From positions 14,855,464 through 14,919,463 of the forward strand of contig CM072514.1 in assembly GCA_036898135.1 (NCBI GenBank): a stretch of DNA of 64,000 nt. Direction: 5' to 3'. A model generated the notes under the pieces. It did not search any database. It worked only from the letters and a program-made list of their open reading frames with translations, and was not told the origin of the DNA. Both the position numbers and the translations under genes were made by a program. This document shows positions 1-10,769 of the stretch, piece by piece (position 1 is the stretch's first letter; every line of letters starts with the position of its first letter). The stretch comes from Oncomelania hupensis. Its lineage: Eukaryota > Mollusca > Gastropoda > Littorinimorpha > Pomatiopsidae.

Positions 1-291
1 CTCAGCTTACTCTCGTTAAGGGTACGGAGCAATAACGAGAGTCGCGCGTGATGATCCGAAAGAAACCCCCCTCTGTCTTTACACACTGGGAGCGTGAGAG
101 AAGCTAGAAGGGAGGGAGTAGGAGACTGTGTTGGTGGTGGTGGGTCTTAGAGTATAAGGGGATGAGGGTAGGCGATGTGATACTCTGTCCTGGCACAGAA
201 CGAGGCAAGGGAGGGAAGAAGGAGACGAGGAAAGAGCGGGCAAATTATACTCTCCCCTTGCACACTAGAAAGAAAGATTTCAGCCATGCAC
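1..291. other. Spacer without recognisable gene
   Basis: G/A-rich unique-looking DNA with no convincing reading frame. Its last ten bases (282-291) are the left copy of the target-site duplication of the LINE fragment that follows. Confidence 0.6.
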
Positions 292-486
292 TATCCCTAT
301 CCTATCCTATCCCCTAACTCGACAGTCGTTGGGGCACCACAGATGATCGTTTAACCAGCATACTCTCTTTCTCTGTCCTCAGCAACCTTCATGGCTTCGC
401 TTAGTGACCAGCCAGTCTATTTTCGAATTTTCTGTCTCCCTTTTCTTCTGCCTCCTTTGACCGTGCCTTGCATGATGGTCTTTGCA
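292..486 (-). mobile_element. RTE-like LINE, 3'-end fragment (copy A)
   Basis: This 195-bp piece is the extreme 3' end of the non-LTR retrotransposon family seen at full strength at 1488-3319. On the minus strand it ends in a (GGATA)n tail, seen as repeated TATCC at 292-312. The body matches the C-terminal coding end and 3' untranslated end of the other copies, with substitutions and small indels. It is flanked by the 10-bp direct repeat AGCCATGCAC (282-291 and 487-496), which marks a target-primed reverse transcription event truncated at its 5' side. It has no coding capacity of its own. Confidence 0.9.
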
Positions 487-540
487 AGCCATGCACACAT
501 GAAGACAAAGGCGGGATGGGCAGCTTAAAATTGCAATGCA

Positions 541-606
541 CAAAGAGCGAGAGCGAGAGACAGACAGACACACAGAAAAAGACAGACAGACAGACAGACA
601 GACAGA
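541..606. repeat. Purine-rich simple repeat with (GACA)n
   Basis: Short GA and GACA runs. Frames read through it are low-complexity and not treated as genes. Confidence 0.8.
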
Positions 607-706
607 GACTCAGTACGGTGCAAGCCCCGGCAGACATCAGACACTATGGATGCAGAAAGAGATGAGAGAACTTGAGTATCGCAGGAGGAAGGCTAGACGT
701 TAGAGG

Positions 707-1282
707 ACCCCCGTTGGGGTGCCGGGGGTTTCAGTATAAATAGTATCCCCACTTTCTGGAAATTTAGTGCTTTAAATTCCCACTGTCGCTGTCTTTCTCA
801 TTTGCTCTTTCTCATTCCTGCTCTGTTCTATCAATCTGCTATACTATCGTCTTCTTCGCTAGACCAGTCTCCTACCTTTTTTCTTGAAAATTCTTCCTGG
901 ACAAGACTCCTTGTTTGTGTATGAGGTCTGTTGGATCAGCTTGGGAATATTGGACGCTTTCTGCCAGGTGGTCACTAGGGCTTCCTATAATGTTATTATT
1001 TAGCAATGTAGGCATTTTATATGTATGTGTTTTGTTGATAATTTATAATGATGTTTGTATTCTATTTTGTGTTTGTAAACGGGGGTTCGATAAGTTGGGG
1101 TGAAGCCTCAGCCGTCCCCTGCGTGGGATGTCTTTATTGTAAAGTGACTGGCTGGTGGAGGGCATTCAGTTTTCCCACTAGGGTTGTTTCAGCAGATCTT
1201 TTATGCGGATTGGGGGTTGTCCGGTCCTGATTTGGCTCGGAAGAGTCCGCTGGACCTAAAGCAACAATTATGTAATGTAATG
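707..1282 (+). mobile_element. 576-bp non-autonomous retroposon, full copy
   Basis: A discrete repeat with constant ends and a simple 3' tail. It begins near CCCCGTTGGGGTGCCGGGGG, carries a TATA-like box (TATAAATAG, about 737-745) shortly after its start, and ends in a GGTCC...GGACC imperfect hairpin followed by CTAAAGCAACAA and a short ATGTA-type tail. It is bounded by the 13-bp direct repeat TAGACGTTAGAGG (694-706 and 1283-1295), so it was inserted by retroposition. Other copies lie at 59410-59896 (minus) and 63649 to the window end (plus). I see no Pol III A/B boxes and no long coding frame. Its last ~50 bp are the same as the 3' end of the LINE remnant at 13258-13680, which suggests it borrows that LINE's reverse transcriptase. 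Confidence 0.8.
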
Positions 1283-1487
1283 TAGACGTTAGAGGGAGAG
1301 CAGTCCGGCAGGGTTGAGGACGAGAAGGGCAAGTCAGGCGCAGTGCAGTCCCTTTGGGAGGGGAAAAGAAGAAAGAGGCTAAGCAGATGATTTATGACTC
1401 TGCATAACCGGGCTTAGAATGCTTGTGCATCTTTGTCAATGGTTTGCTTTAATGGCACTCTCTCATCCTTGGATATTCATGAATGTA

Positions 1488-3319
1488 TCCTATCCTATCC
1501 TATCCTGTCCCATAACCCGAAGGTCGTAGGGGCACCACAGATGATCGTTTAACCAGCATACTCCATCTTTCTCTGTCCTCAGCAGCCCTCATGGCTTCGC
1601 TCAGTGTCAAACCAGTCCATTCTCGAATGTTGTCCTCCCACCTCTTTTTCGGTCTCCCCCTTCTTCTACCTCCTTGCACTGTGCCTTGCAGAATGGTCTT
1701 TGCAAGGCCTGATGATCTGGTGACGTGGCCATACCATCGGAGTTTCCGTTTCTTCACCACTGTGAGCAGGTCATCGTGTTGTCCAATGGCTTGTGTGATG
1801 GTCTGTCGGACTTCGTCGTTGGTGATGTGTTGGGTATAGGAAATGCACAGAAGTCTTCTGTAGCACCTCATCTCCATGCTTTGTATTCTTCGTTGGAGAT
1901 CTGCTGTGAGGGTCCATGCTTCGCAAGCATATAGGAAGATGGAGATGACCAGAGAGCGCAGCAGTCTTACTTTGGAATGTAGACTGATGGTTCTGTCTTT
2001 CCAAATGGGCTTCAACCTTGTCAGGGCAGCAGTTGTTTGTGCGATCCTGGAGAGGACTTCCTGTCGAGACCCATTGTCTGACACAATGGCTCCTAAATAT
2101 TTGAAGCTGTGCACTGTGTTGAGGGATTGGCCTTGTACTTTGATGTCCGTGTTGATGCCATTGGTGTTGTTGGTCATCATTTTGGTCTTCTCTGCACTTA
2201 TTTCCATTCCATAAGCTCTGGAGGTGGTGTCAAGCCTCTGTACAAGCTGTTCAAGTTCTTGTTCCTCTCCAGCCAATCCATCAATATCATCCGCAAAACG
2301 AAGATTGGAGATTGCTCTGCCCCCTATGCTGACTGTGCCTTCGTGATCTGCAAGAGCATCTGACATGATGCGCTCTAGGAAGATGTTGAAGAGTGTTGGA
2401 GAGAGTAGGCATCCTTGACGCACACCGATTGTTGTTCTGAACCAGTTCCCGATGACGCTGTTTTGGAGGACTGCACTGGTAGCCTTATCATACAGGCTTT
2501 TGATGACTTCTATAATTTTAGGGCTGATGTTGTACACTTTCATTGTTGCCCATAGAGCTGCATGCCAGACTCGGTCAAATGCCTTCTTGAAGTCTATGAA
2601 CACATGATATAGATGTTGTTGGTGCTGTAGGTATTTCTCACAGATTATTCTGAGGTTGAAAATCTGTTCAGTGGTACTTCGCCCTGCCATGAATCCTGCT
2701 TGTTCTTCAGCTATGATTTGTTCAGCTTGTGGTTTCAACCTGTTGAGTATTATTTTCAGGAGGACTTTGCTGGGATGGCTGATGAGGCTGATGGTGTGGT
2801 AATTTTCACACTCCTGAAGGTTACCTTTTTTTGGGAAGAGTGATGACAAGCGACTGGGTCCATGGTGTAGGCCATTCCCCACTCTGCCAGATCTTGTTAC
2901 AGATAATGGTGAGAGCATCAGTCATCGCTTCTCCTCCTGCTTGTAGCAGTTCCGCTGGTATGTTGTCCACTCCCGCTGACTTCCCTTTCTTCAGCGATTG
3001 CACTGCTGCCTCAACTTCTTCCCGGAGAATTGGGAGGATTTCTTCTTCTTCTTTGCTCTCGGGACATGCTAGAACTGATGGGTCTCCATTTGAAGTATGG
3101 TTGTAAAGGTCAGAGCAGTACTCTGTCCATCTGTCCAAGACTTCTTGTTCTTCTGTAAGGCATATGCCAGACTTGCTTTGGATAGTGGGGACTTTGGGCT
3201 GTTTAACACTTGTCAGCCGCTTCACAGTCTGGTAGGCCTTCTTGCTGTTGTTCTTGTTCAGATTGTTCTCTATTTCCTGGCATTGATCTTCTATCCAGTT
3301 CTCCTTTGCTGTGCGCATG
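1488..3319 (-). mobile_element. RTE-like LINE, 5'-truncated copy B
   Basis: A 1.83-kb non-LTR retrotransposon insertion on the minus strand. The 3' end is a (GGATA)n tail (1488-1507 read as TATCC repeats). The 5' end is cut inside the linker between endonuclease and RT. A 10-bp direct repeat CATGAATGTA (1478-1487 and 3320-3329) flanks it and proves a single insertion event. Compared with copy F (52780-54712) the endonuclease half is absent. It is the best preserved RT of this family in the window, with one frameshift. Clade assignment to RTE-like is from the RT and C-terminal style; a formal phylogeny was not possible here. Confidence 0.92.
1500..3318 (-). pseudogene. LINE reverse transcriptase with C-terminal domain, frameshifted
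   Basis: Two overlapping minus-strand frames encode consecutive parts of one protein. The upstream frame (3318-2821) carries the linker and the RT fingers start (KGKSAGVDNIP). The downstream frame (2918-1500, 472 residues) carries RT motifs FIDFKKAFDR (about 107-116), GVRQGCLLSP (about 165-174) and the catalytic FADD (about 208-211). It ends with a basic GRRRGRPKKRWEDNI segment typical of RTE-style LINE C-termini. The break lies in a run of A/T near 2828, where both frames read the LPKK or FPKK region, so a single indel separates them. The product would copy LINE RNA at a nicked target. This copy lacks the endonuclease and cannot be autonomous. Confidence 0.9.
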
Positions 3320-3517
3320 CATGAATGTAACTGGACAAAATTAATGAACGATGTTTCATAATACTTTTTTGTTTACTTTCAGTTTGTTCTCTCATTGTCA
3401 TTGTAACCGCGTAGAGTATCGGACGCCACATCATTATTCATATTAGTACATCGTCCCAAAACGTGCGCTGTTTATGATTACTATTTAGATCCTGTCGTTT
3501 ATTTTGCCTCAAGGTGG

Positions 3518-3518
<1 letters not shown>

Positions 3519-3591
<73 letters not shown>
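3519..3591. repeat. (ATC)n microsatellite
   Basis: About 24 uninterrupted TCA/ATC triplets. Confidence 0.98.
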
Positions 3592-4464
3592 GAGGTAATA
3601 CACATTGCTGCGATCGGTAGAAAGTATCGCCAAAACTCCCGCTAGCAGCAGTTGAAAGTATTCCCTCCATCCCTTCAAAGTATACTTTGGGCTCGCTGCT
3701 AGCCGCGGATGCGAACCGCAGTACTGTTTAAAAGTGACGAAAAGAGCGGAATATTAGGGATCTTTCGAAAGCGGGTGAAAGTGAAAGTGAATGTGAATCG
3801 GGACTACTTATTGTTGTGACGTCAGCAATTAATGTGACGCTTTAACTTCCCGTGGTGAAAGGTCACGAAGTCTGCCTACCACAAGGAATAAAACTTCGTG
3901 GAAAACCTGATTTCCACGAACTAATGTTAGTGAGTACATTTTGGTTATTAAATCGTTTGTAAAATGTCCAAAAATGATTTGAATTTGTATATGGTACATT
4001 ACTCAACAATTTTATAAGGAATAATGGGGATCTAAACTCGGTCTCAGACTTAAAACGTATTTTCAAACGAGCTACTGAAAAGCCGTCATGGCTGTCTAGA
4101 ATCTATCTATTCTGTATCACCAATCAGCAGTCCAAAATCTGTTTTATGTGACAAAAATGAAACTCGAAGCTAGAATGTAAAATATCTTCAATGTTAGAGC
4201 ACTAATCCATCTTTAAAGTTCAACCTAATCGTTACATTCGTGTCAAATCATGATTTGTTAGAAGAAGCCTTACGTAGGCATAATAGTGCTCTGCCTCTGG
4301 GCCTGCCCTGTGTGTGCTCAATAAAATCACAACGAAACTAGGTGCTGGAATCGAAAGCGCACAGAAACACGTTCGTTTCGTTTCGTAACGCGGCGTAAGA
4401 ATCTCCCGGCGTGCCTCTCGTTGGACGAAACGAACACACAATCACTTTCACTTTTACCCGTTCC
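3592..4464. other. Spacer, AT-rich, no gene seen
   Basis: No frame here has family-like composition. The short frames present (under 100 codons) show no motif I recognise. Confidence 0.55.
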
Positions 4465-4790
4465 GAAAGACCCCTATTGCTACAAGGGTTCGGGTAAGAG
4501 TTAGTTGTAGATTTATCCCTAGCCCTTGCCCTAACCCTTTCCTCTACAAAAATGCTCTTTTTCCGTCCCAAAAAACCCATTTGCCTTCTTGGATTCTTAA
4601 ATTGTATGAAACCAAGTGAGGACACTATCCGGCGTCAATAAACGGTTCGAAAAAGATTCTCAGACGGTTAGTAAAAGACAGTTGACCTAGAAACAAATAC
4701 AGCGTGACCTAATTCGTCGCCTAGAGGAGACGAAACACTTTTCCGTTTCTAGTCTTTCACCGACACTGTAACTGAGCAGGCTGCTAACCT
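4465..4790. repeat. Foldback-type dispersed repeat with TTAGGG-like arms
   Basis: Contains arms rich in GGGTTCGGGTAAGAG and, in opposite orientation, CTAGCCCTTGCCCTAACCC (about 4480-4545). A hairpin related to GACCTAATTCGTC...GACGAAAC follows at about 4704-4736. The same modules recur at 7262-7310 and, in nearly perfect palindromic form, at 35876-35979. It looks like a decayed member of a foldback or MITE-like family. No coding sequence. Confidence 0.55.
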
Positions 4791-4891
4791 CGCCAAAGTA
4801 TCCCTTCAAGGGACAAGGGACTTACTTTGGCCTGCTGCGCAGCGTGTGCCTGGAGTATATTTTCTTTCGATCGTAGCCATGTGCAATGGGT

Positions 4892-4997
4892 GCATCATCA
4901 TCATCACCAAAATCATCATAATCATCATTATCATCATTATCTCTATCATCATCTTCATCATCATCACCATCACCATCATCGTCGTCGTCGTCGTCGA
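4892..4997. repeat. Imperfect (ATC)n/(GTC)n microsatellite
   Basis: TCA and ATT triplets ending in a short GTC run. The His/Ile-rich frames across it are artefacts of the triplet repeat. Confidence 0.95.
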
Positions 4998-5108
4998 TTG
5001 TTTCTCATTCCATTGTTATTGTTGTTTCCTGTTTTGCTTTGCCAGCGGCAACTTTTCCAATTTGTTTTTGTTTTTCCCCTCTTATGTATCGCATCAGCAA
5101 AGACATTA

Positions 5109-5645
5109 TCACAACGACTTGTTGACAGGAAGTAACGTCATGCCTAAATAAAGGTTTTCGTGTGGTAAACGGTGTAAGTAAAGTAGACCAAACTTGACCT
5201 CTGGAGAAACCTCCTTCATTGGGTTAAGGCGTTGACAGGTCAAATGTTTGCAGACGAATGTGTTCACTACAGTGGAAGTCGGGCGTATATTCGTAGGAAC
5301 CACATTTGAGCGAAACACACACCCAGCCGTGTTTCTGCCGCTGCAAAATGGCTGTTTGGGGGTAAAGAGGGGGGGGTGGGGGGTGGAGGGTGTTACGGTG
5401 TGGAGTTCCTGTGTGTATGCAGTATGCAGGCTTTGTCTCGCCCCGCTAAGACACTGCCCCTGGCTTTCTGTGGCATGATGGACAAACAAAGGATTCCACA
5501 AATGTTGATGCCTTTGTAACGAGGAAAGCTTCTCCACTGGCGCCTTGATTGCGGCAAAGAATTCCATTTCCTCGCTGCCCCACAAACAAAACACCAAAGC
5601 TTCGATTTCAATCTCCGTTCTTTTTTCTTTCCTCAACAACAGCAA
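5109..5645 (-). other. Open frame of unknown meaning (178 codons)
   Basis: A 178-codon minus-strand frame that is not low-complexity. I recognise no domain, signal peptide or membrane segment, and an overlapping frame of 72 codons is equally open. It abuts the 47-bp minisatellite. It may be chance, or an exon-like remnant; the sequence gives no way to decide. Confidence 0.2.
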
Positions 5646-6131
5646 TTCAGCACTAGGAAGATGAAAAAAGATACTGTCTATAACATGTACAATTCAGCAC
5701 TAGGAAGATGAACAAAGGTACTGTCTATAACATGTACAATTCAGCACTAGGAAGATGAAAAAAGGTACTGCCTATAACATGTACAATTCAGCACTAGGAA
5801 GATGAAAAAAGGTACTGTCTATAACATGTACAATTCAGCACTAGGAAGATGAAAAAAGGTACTGTCTATAACATGTACAATTCAGCACTAGGAAGATGAA
5901 AAAAGGTACTGCCTATAACATGTACAATTCAGCACTAGGAAGATGAAAAAAGGTACTGCCTATAACATGTACAATTCAGCACTAGGAAGATGAAAAAAGG
6001 TACTGCCTATAACATGTACAATTCAGCACTAGGAAGATGAAAAAAGGTACTGTCTATAACATGTACAATTCAGCACTAGGAAGATGAAAAAAGGTACTGT
6101 CTATAACATGTACAATTCAGCACTAGGAAGA
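5643..6131. repeat. 47-bp minisatellite, about 10.4 copies
   Basis: Head-to-tail units beginning CAATTCAGCACTAGGAAGAT with a period of 47 bp. Units differ by a few substitutions (GTCTAT or GCCTAT, GGTACT or GATACT). The last unit diverges (ACGACAAAAAT). Not a CRISPR array: no unique spacers separate the units. Confidence 0.97.
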
Positions 6132-6800
6132 CGACAAAAATCCTGTATATAACGACTGCTGCCATTTTACATACATCCATAACATTTCTTTTTCTCTGTG
6201 TCTGTGTCTCTGCATCTATCTCTCTGTTTTTCTTTGCCCTTGTGTTTCCCTCAATGCCACTCTGTCTTTCAGCAATTAAAAGCCATACCCCTCAATCAAG
6301 CTGCAATCTGGGATGTGTCGCATGTTCTTGTCAAACGCCATACTTCGCTTGACTGTTACTCTCTCTGTCTCTCTCTCTCTTCCTCTCTCTTCCTCTCTCT
6401 GTGTCTCCCTGCCTCTGTCTCTCTTTCTTTCCCCCTCTCTCTCTTTCTCTCAGTCTCCCTCTCATTCTCATTTTCCCGACCAATCTTTTTTAGTCATTCA
6501 TGTACTCTTCCGCATCTCTCTTCAATTTCCTCTCCATCCTCATTGCTCAACATTCATCCATGCCCACTACCACATCCTCATCAATCCTCTTTTCAACCTC
6601 ATCCTCATCAAAGATGGTTCAATTCTATGTCGATTGTGCTTCGGCGCCTCCACTCATCCTTACAGGAATAATAATGAATGAATAAAAACTTATACAGCGC
6701 ATAACAACTGTCAAAACCGAAGGCATGCTCACAACGCTTTTGGAGAGAGGGGAGTGTGGGAAAATGGATAATAATATCACATACACAAACTGACCCACAC
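6132..6800. other. Pyrimidine-rich spacer
   Basis: CT-rich tracts at 6190-6235 and 6355-6480, otherwise unremarkable. The Ser/Leu-rich frames come from the CT bias. Confidence 0.6.
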
Positions 6801-6801
6801 A

Positions 6802-6867
<66 letters not shown>
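6802..6867. repeat. (TTA)n microsatellite
   Basis: About 22 uninterrupted triplets. Confidence 0.98.
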
Positions 6868-6994
6868 GATTTTTTTTAACAGCATATTTACTAGAATACT
6901 GAAGATCAAAGGCTAGGTTACCTAAACCATAAATTAATTCCACGCCCTGTTTTACTGACCCTATAGTTAGATCTTCGCGCTTTGACACAAAACA

Positions 6995-7063
6995 AACCAC
7001 ACACACACACACACAGAGACAGACAGAGACACACCGACACTCTCTCTCTGTCTCTCTCTCTCA

Positions 7064-7105
<42 letters not shown>
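6995..7105. repeat. Compound (CA)n/(CT)n microsatellite
   Basis: CA, GACA, CT and again CA runs in succession. Confidence 0.97.
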
Positions 7106-7106
<1 letters not shown>

Positions 7107-7261
7107 GTCTGTATTCATGGCAAATTGGGGTTTGGGACGAAATGTCGTCATCAGAAAGCTATTATTTGCTTTGTTTTTGGTGTTTTTTTAAACGGAAAGA
7201 GCGCAAAATTCATCTCAAAATGAAAGAATTTGATTAAAAAATAGCTCTTTTCGGCAAAAAG

Positions 7262-7327
7262 TTGACCTAGTACGTTTCCTAACGCTAACCCTTACCCTAA
7301 CCTTAATTCAAATTATCGGATAGAGGC
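7262..7327. repeat. Foldback-family fragment beside 40-bp array
   Basis: GTTGACCTAGTACGTTTCC followed by CCCTTACCCTAACC. The same order of modules occurs at 35918-35960, again near copies of the 40-bp unit. Confidence 0.5.
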
Positions 7328-7932
7328 CTCCAATGTACTTTAAAGAGTCCTATGCACTACAAGAGCATTCCCCCATGACATATGCACTACAAGAGCACTT
7401 CCATGTACTTAAAACAGTCCTATGCACTACAAAAGCTCACCAATGTACTTAGAACAGTCCTATGCACTACAAGAGCACTACAATGTACTTAAAACAGCCT
7501 CATGCACTACAAGAGCACTCAAATGTACTTAAAACAGTCCTATGCCCTACAAGAGCACTTTAATGTACTTAAAACTGTCCTATGCACTACAAGAGCACTC
7601 CCATGTACTTAAAACATACCGATGCACTACAAGGGCACTCCCATGTACTTAAAACAGACCGTTGCACTACAAGGGCACTCCCATGTATTTAAAACAGTCC
7701 TATGCACTACAAGAGCACTCCAATGTATTTAAAACAGTCCTATGCACTACAAGAGCACTACAATGTACTTAAAACAGCACCATGCACTACAAGAGCACTC
7801 CAATGTACTTAAAACAGCCCTATGCACTCCAATAGCACTCCCATGTACTTAAAACAGACCTATGCACTAAAAGAGCACTCCAATGTACTAAAAACAGTCC
7901 TATGCACTACAAGAGCACTCCCATGTACTTAG
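7328..7932. repeat. 40-bp minisatellite, about 15 copies
   Basis: Units of the form ATGCACTACAAGAGCACTCC plus AATGTACTTAAAACAGTC, period 40 bp, with drift between units. Two to three degenerate units recur at 36034-36115. Both arrays stop at a CTTAGAAAA motif, so the unit is part of a larger dispersed family and not a purely local expansion. Confidence 0.95.
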
Positions 7933-8029
7933 AAAAACGTGGGGCGCAGAAAAAAAAGTGGGGCGAGAGCTCAATGCCCCATTGTGTGCATAAAAAGGCA
8001 AGTTTATCACACCATATGTCCACGAATAC

Positions 8030-8162
8030 ACGCCCACACTCATGCACGCACACATACTGACACACACACTCACACGCCCACACTCATGCACGCACACATA
8101 CTGACACACACACTCACACGCCCACACTCATGCACGCACACATACTGACACACACACTCACA
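8030..8162. repeat. 44-bp CA-rich minisatellite, about 3 copies
   Basis: Units containing CCCACACTCATGCACGCACA repeat every 44 bp. It follows a region (7933-8029) with no feature. Confidence 0.9.
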
Positions 8163-8398
8163 GAAATCACTCACTCATTCAACAGTTACGCCAAATAAAA
8201 GTTAAATTGTGTTTGCAAAACAGAACATCACAACACCACACTACCGCGCCGCATGCAGCAACCACAACGAACTGTCGCCGCTAATCCTCCCAGCCCAAGG
8301 TCAAATCTAGGCGACAGTATAAATGAATCCGAGTATCAGAGACAGACAAATCCTCGCTAGAGCAATATAAAACGATAAATATAGCTTTCAAATCTCAG

Positions 8399-8591
8399 GG
8401 GCCGGGTAGCTCAGTTGGTAGAGCGTCTTACTAGTAACCGAAAGGTACCTGGTTCGAATCCCGGATTGGCCAATGTGTGAACATATTATTTTCCCCTTAC
8501 CTTCAACTGGTTCGCTGGTGTCAGAATAATGTGACCAGTAGTCGCATATACGCTTCGGTGTCGTGTGACTATAATCTACAGTTATGCATTT
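8399..8591 (+). mobile_element. tRNA-derived SINE, full copy 1
   Basis: A 193-bp element flanked by the 13-bp direct repeat TTTCAAATCTCAG (8386-8398 and 8592-8604). The head is tRNA-like: an A box TAGCTCAGTTGG and a B box GGTTCGAATCC sit at tRNA spacing, and the anticodon-loop region reads CTAGTAA, as in tRNA-Thr(AGT). The anticodon stem does not pair, so this is not a working tRNA gene. The body of ~110 bp ends CGTGTGACTATAATCTAC. Related copies are at 15412-15606 and 39230-39420. Pol III internal promoters are expected to drive it. Confidence 0.92.
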
Positions 8592-8623
8592 TTTCAAATC
8601 TCAGAACCTCAGTGTAAATTTTA

Positions 8624-8624
8624 A

Positions 8625-8698
<74 letters not shown>

Positions 8699-8711
8699 AA
8701 GAAAGAAAGAA
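8624..8711. repeat. (GA)n/(GAAA)n microsatellite
   Basis: GA run ending in GAAA units. Confidence 0.98.
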
Positions 8712-8869
8712 AGGAGGACAACCCCAGCTGCTTCTTCGTTGTTTCCTTTCTCCCCATTGTTGTCGTTACTTCTACACAAGCTCTCCCACCCCCTCCCCTT
8801 CCCTTTCATTCTTCCATTAGCGTTCTCTACTTTCTACCCTCTTTCCATCTTGTGACGTTCTCCAAGCCC

Positions 8870-9117
8870 CGAACCCAACCTACCCACCTTAATGTGCCTG
8901 TTTGTTCCATTGCTGTTTCCTGCTTACACTGTTCCATGCTCCCACCCTCCGCCCTCCCCATGTTCAGTTGTATTTGATACGGTGTTGCATTATTTGTTTA
9001 TTTCGTGTCGCCCTTCAAATTTATTGGTGTATGTTGTGTCTTCCCTTTCCCCCTTGTGGGCTAAAAAGACCCCTCGGGCTGGGCGCCCGAATAAACTTTG
9101 AACCTTGAACCATTACT
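8870..9117 (+). mobile_element. Possible non-LTR retrotransposon 3' end
   Basis: A ~250-bp stretch ending in a small GGGCT...GCCC hairpin, AATAAACTTTGAACC and a repeated TTGAACC tail. Short TTGAAC-type tails are familiar from CR1/L2-type elements, so this may be their 3' end. No coding match was found and no target duplication was located. Confidence 0.4.
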
Positions 9118-9249
9118 CCCCCACCCACCATCCCCTCTTCCTTCCTTCATTCGCTTGCGCTCTTTCTCTCTCCTCTGTCTGCAGTCTTCCTCCCTGTCTT
9201 TCTCTTCTTCATTCTCCGCTATAAAGACTGCGTGTTAGTTGCCGTCTCA

Positions 9250-9808
9250 CGTAACTACTCTCTAAGTCTCCTGCCTATTCCATTCCACTCCCATAACTAC
9301 TCCCTAAGTCTCCTGCCTATTCCATTCCACTCTCATAACTACTCTCTAAGTCTCTGCCTATTCCATTCCACTCTTATAACTACTCTCTAAGTCTCTGCCT
9401 ATTCCACTCCCATAACTACTCTTTAAGTCCCTGCCTATTCCACTCCCATAACTACTCTCTAAGTCTCCTGCCTATTCCATTTCACTCTCATAACTACTCC
9501 CTAAGTCTCTGCCTATTCCACTCCCATAACTACTAAGTCTCCTGCCTATTCCATTCCACTCTCATAACTACTCTCTAAGTCTCCTGCCTATTCCATTCCA
9601 CTCCCATAACTACTCTCTAAGTCTCCTGCCTATTACATTCCATAACTACTCACTGAGTCTCCTGCCTATTCTATTCCACTCCCATAACTACTCCCTAAGT
9701 CTCCTGCCTATTCTATTCCACTCCCATAACTACTAAGTCTCTGCATATTCCACTCCCATAACTACTCTCTAGGTCTCCTGCCTATTCCATTCCACTCTCA
9801 TAACTACA
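9250..9808. repeat. 42-bp minisatellite, first block
   Basis: Units of ATAACTACTCTCTAAGTCTC plus CTGCCTATTCCATTCCACTCCC, period about 42 bp with frequent shorter variants lacking TCCATT or CTCTCT. The block is interrupted by a duplicated segment and resumes at 9948. Confidence 0.96.
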
Positions 9809-9947
9809 CACAGCAAAACAACAACACAAGGCAATCAATTGTTTTGACTGCAAAAAAAAGAGAAAAGCAAAGAAACATACACACACGAGTAGGAACAAAA
9901 ATCAGATAGACGAACAACCCATCAAGTAGATAGACGAACAACCCATC
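9809..9947. repeat. Duplicated segment inserted in the 42-bp array
   Basis: This 139-bp piece is a near-identical copy of 10676-10815, differing by one A in a run of As. It includes the last unique bases before the 24-bp minisatellite and its first one and a half units. Finding it in the middle of the 42-bp array shows exchange between the two arrays. Confidence 0.93.
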
Positions 9948-10556
9948 TCCTGCCTATTCCATTCCATTCTCATAACTACTCTCTAAGTCTCCTGCCTACT
10001 CCATTCCACTCCCATAACTACTCTCTAAGTCTCCTGCCTAATCCATTCCACTCCCATAACTACTCTCTAAGTCTCCTGCCTATTCCATTCCACTCCCCAT
10101 AACTACTCTCTAAGTCTCCTGCCTATTCCATTCCACTCCCATAACTACTCTCTAAGTCTCCTGCCTATTCAATTCCACTCCCGTAACTATTAGGTCTCCT
10201 ACCTATTCCATTCCACTCCCATAACTACTCTCTAAGTCTCCTGCCTATTCCATTCCACTCCCATAACTACTCTCTAAGTCTCCTGCCTATTCCATTCCAC
10301 TCCCATAACTACTCTCTAAGTCTCCTGGCTGTTCCATTCCACTCCCATAACTACTCTCTAACTCTCCTGCCTATTCCATTCCTCTCTCATAACTACTCTC
10401 TAAGTCTCCTGCCTATTCCATTCCTCTCTCATAACTACTCTCTAAGTCTCCTGCTTATTCCATTCCACTCCCATAACTACTAAGTCTCCTGCCTATTCCA
10501 TTCCACTCCCATAACTACTCTCTAAGTCTCCTGCCTATTCCATTCCACTCCAATCC
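9948..10556. repeat. 42-bp minisatellite, second block
   Basis: Continuation of the array at 9250-9808 with the same unit. A CA-rich stretch (10588-10660) separates it from the 24-bp array. Confidence 0.96.
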
Positions 10557-10769
10557 TTCATTACCTCCCTTCCTATCTTCAAACAGTGACACACACACAC
10601 ACACGTTCACATGTACGCATACACGCGTATACATAGATACACACACACCTGCATGTGCATCAACAACTTCTGCTTCACAGCAAAACAACAACACAAGGCA
10701 ATCAATTGTTTTGACTGCAAAAAAAAAGAGAAAAGCAAAGAAACATACACACACGAGTAGGAACAAAAA

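Noticed and set aside
5643..6131. CRISPR-like regular repeats (also 7328-7932, 9250-10556 and 10770-12014)
   Set aside because: The units are contiguous with no unique spacers, no cas-like genes are present and the DNA is eukaryotic. They are minisatellites.
8399..8472. tRNA gene at 8399 (and 15412, 39420)
   Set aside because: A and B boxes are good, but the anticodon stem does not pair and each copy continues into the same 110-bp body with target duplications. SINE heads, not tRNA genes.
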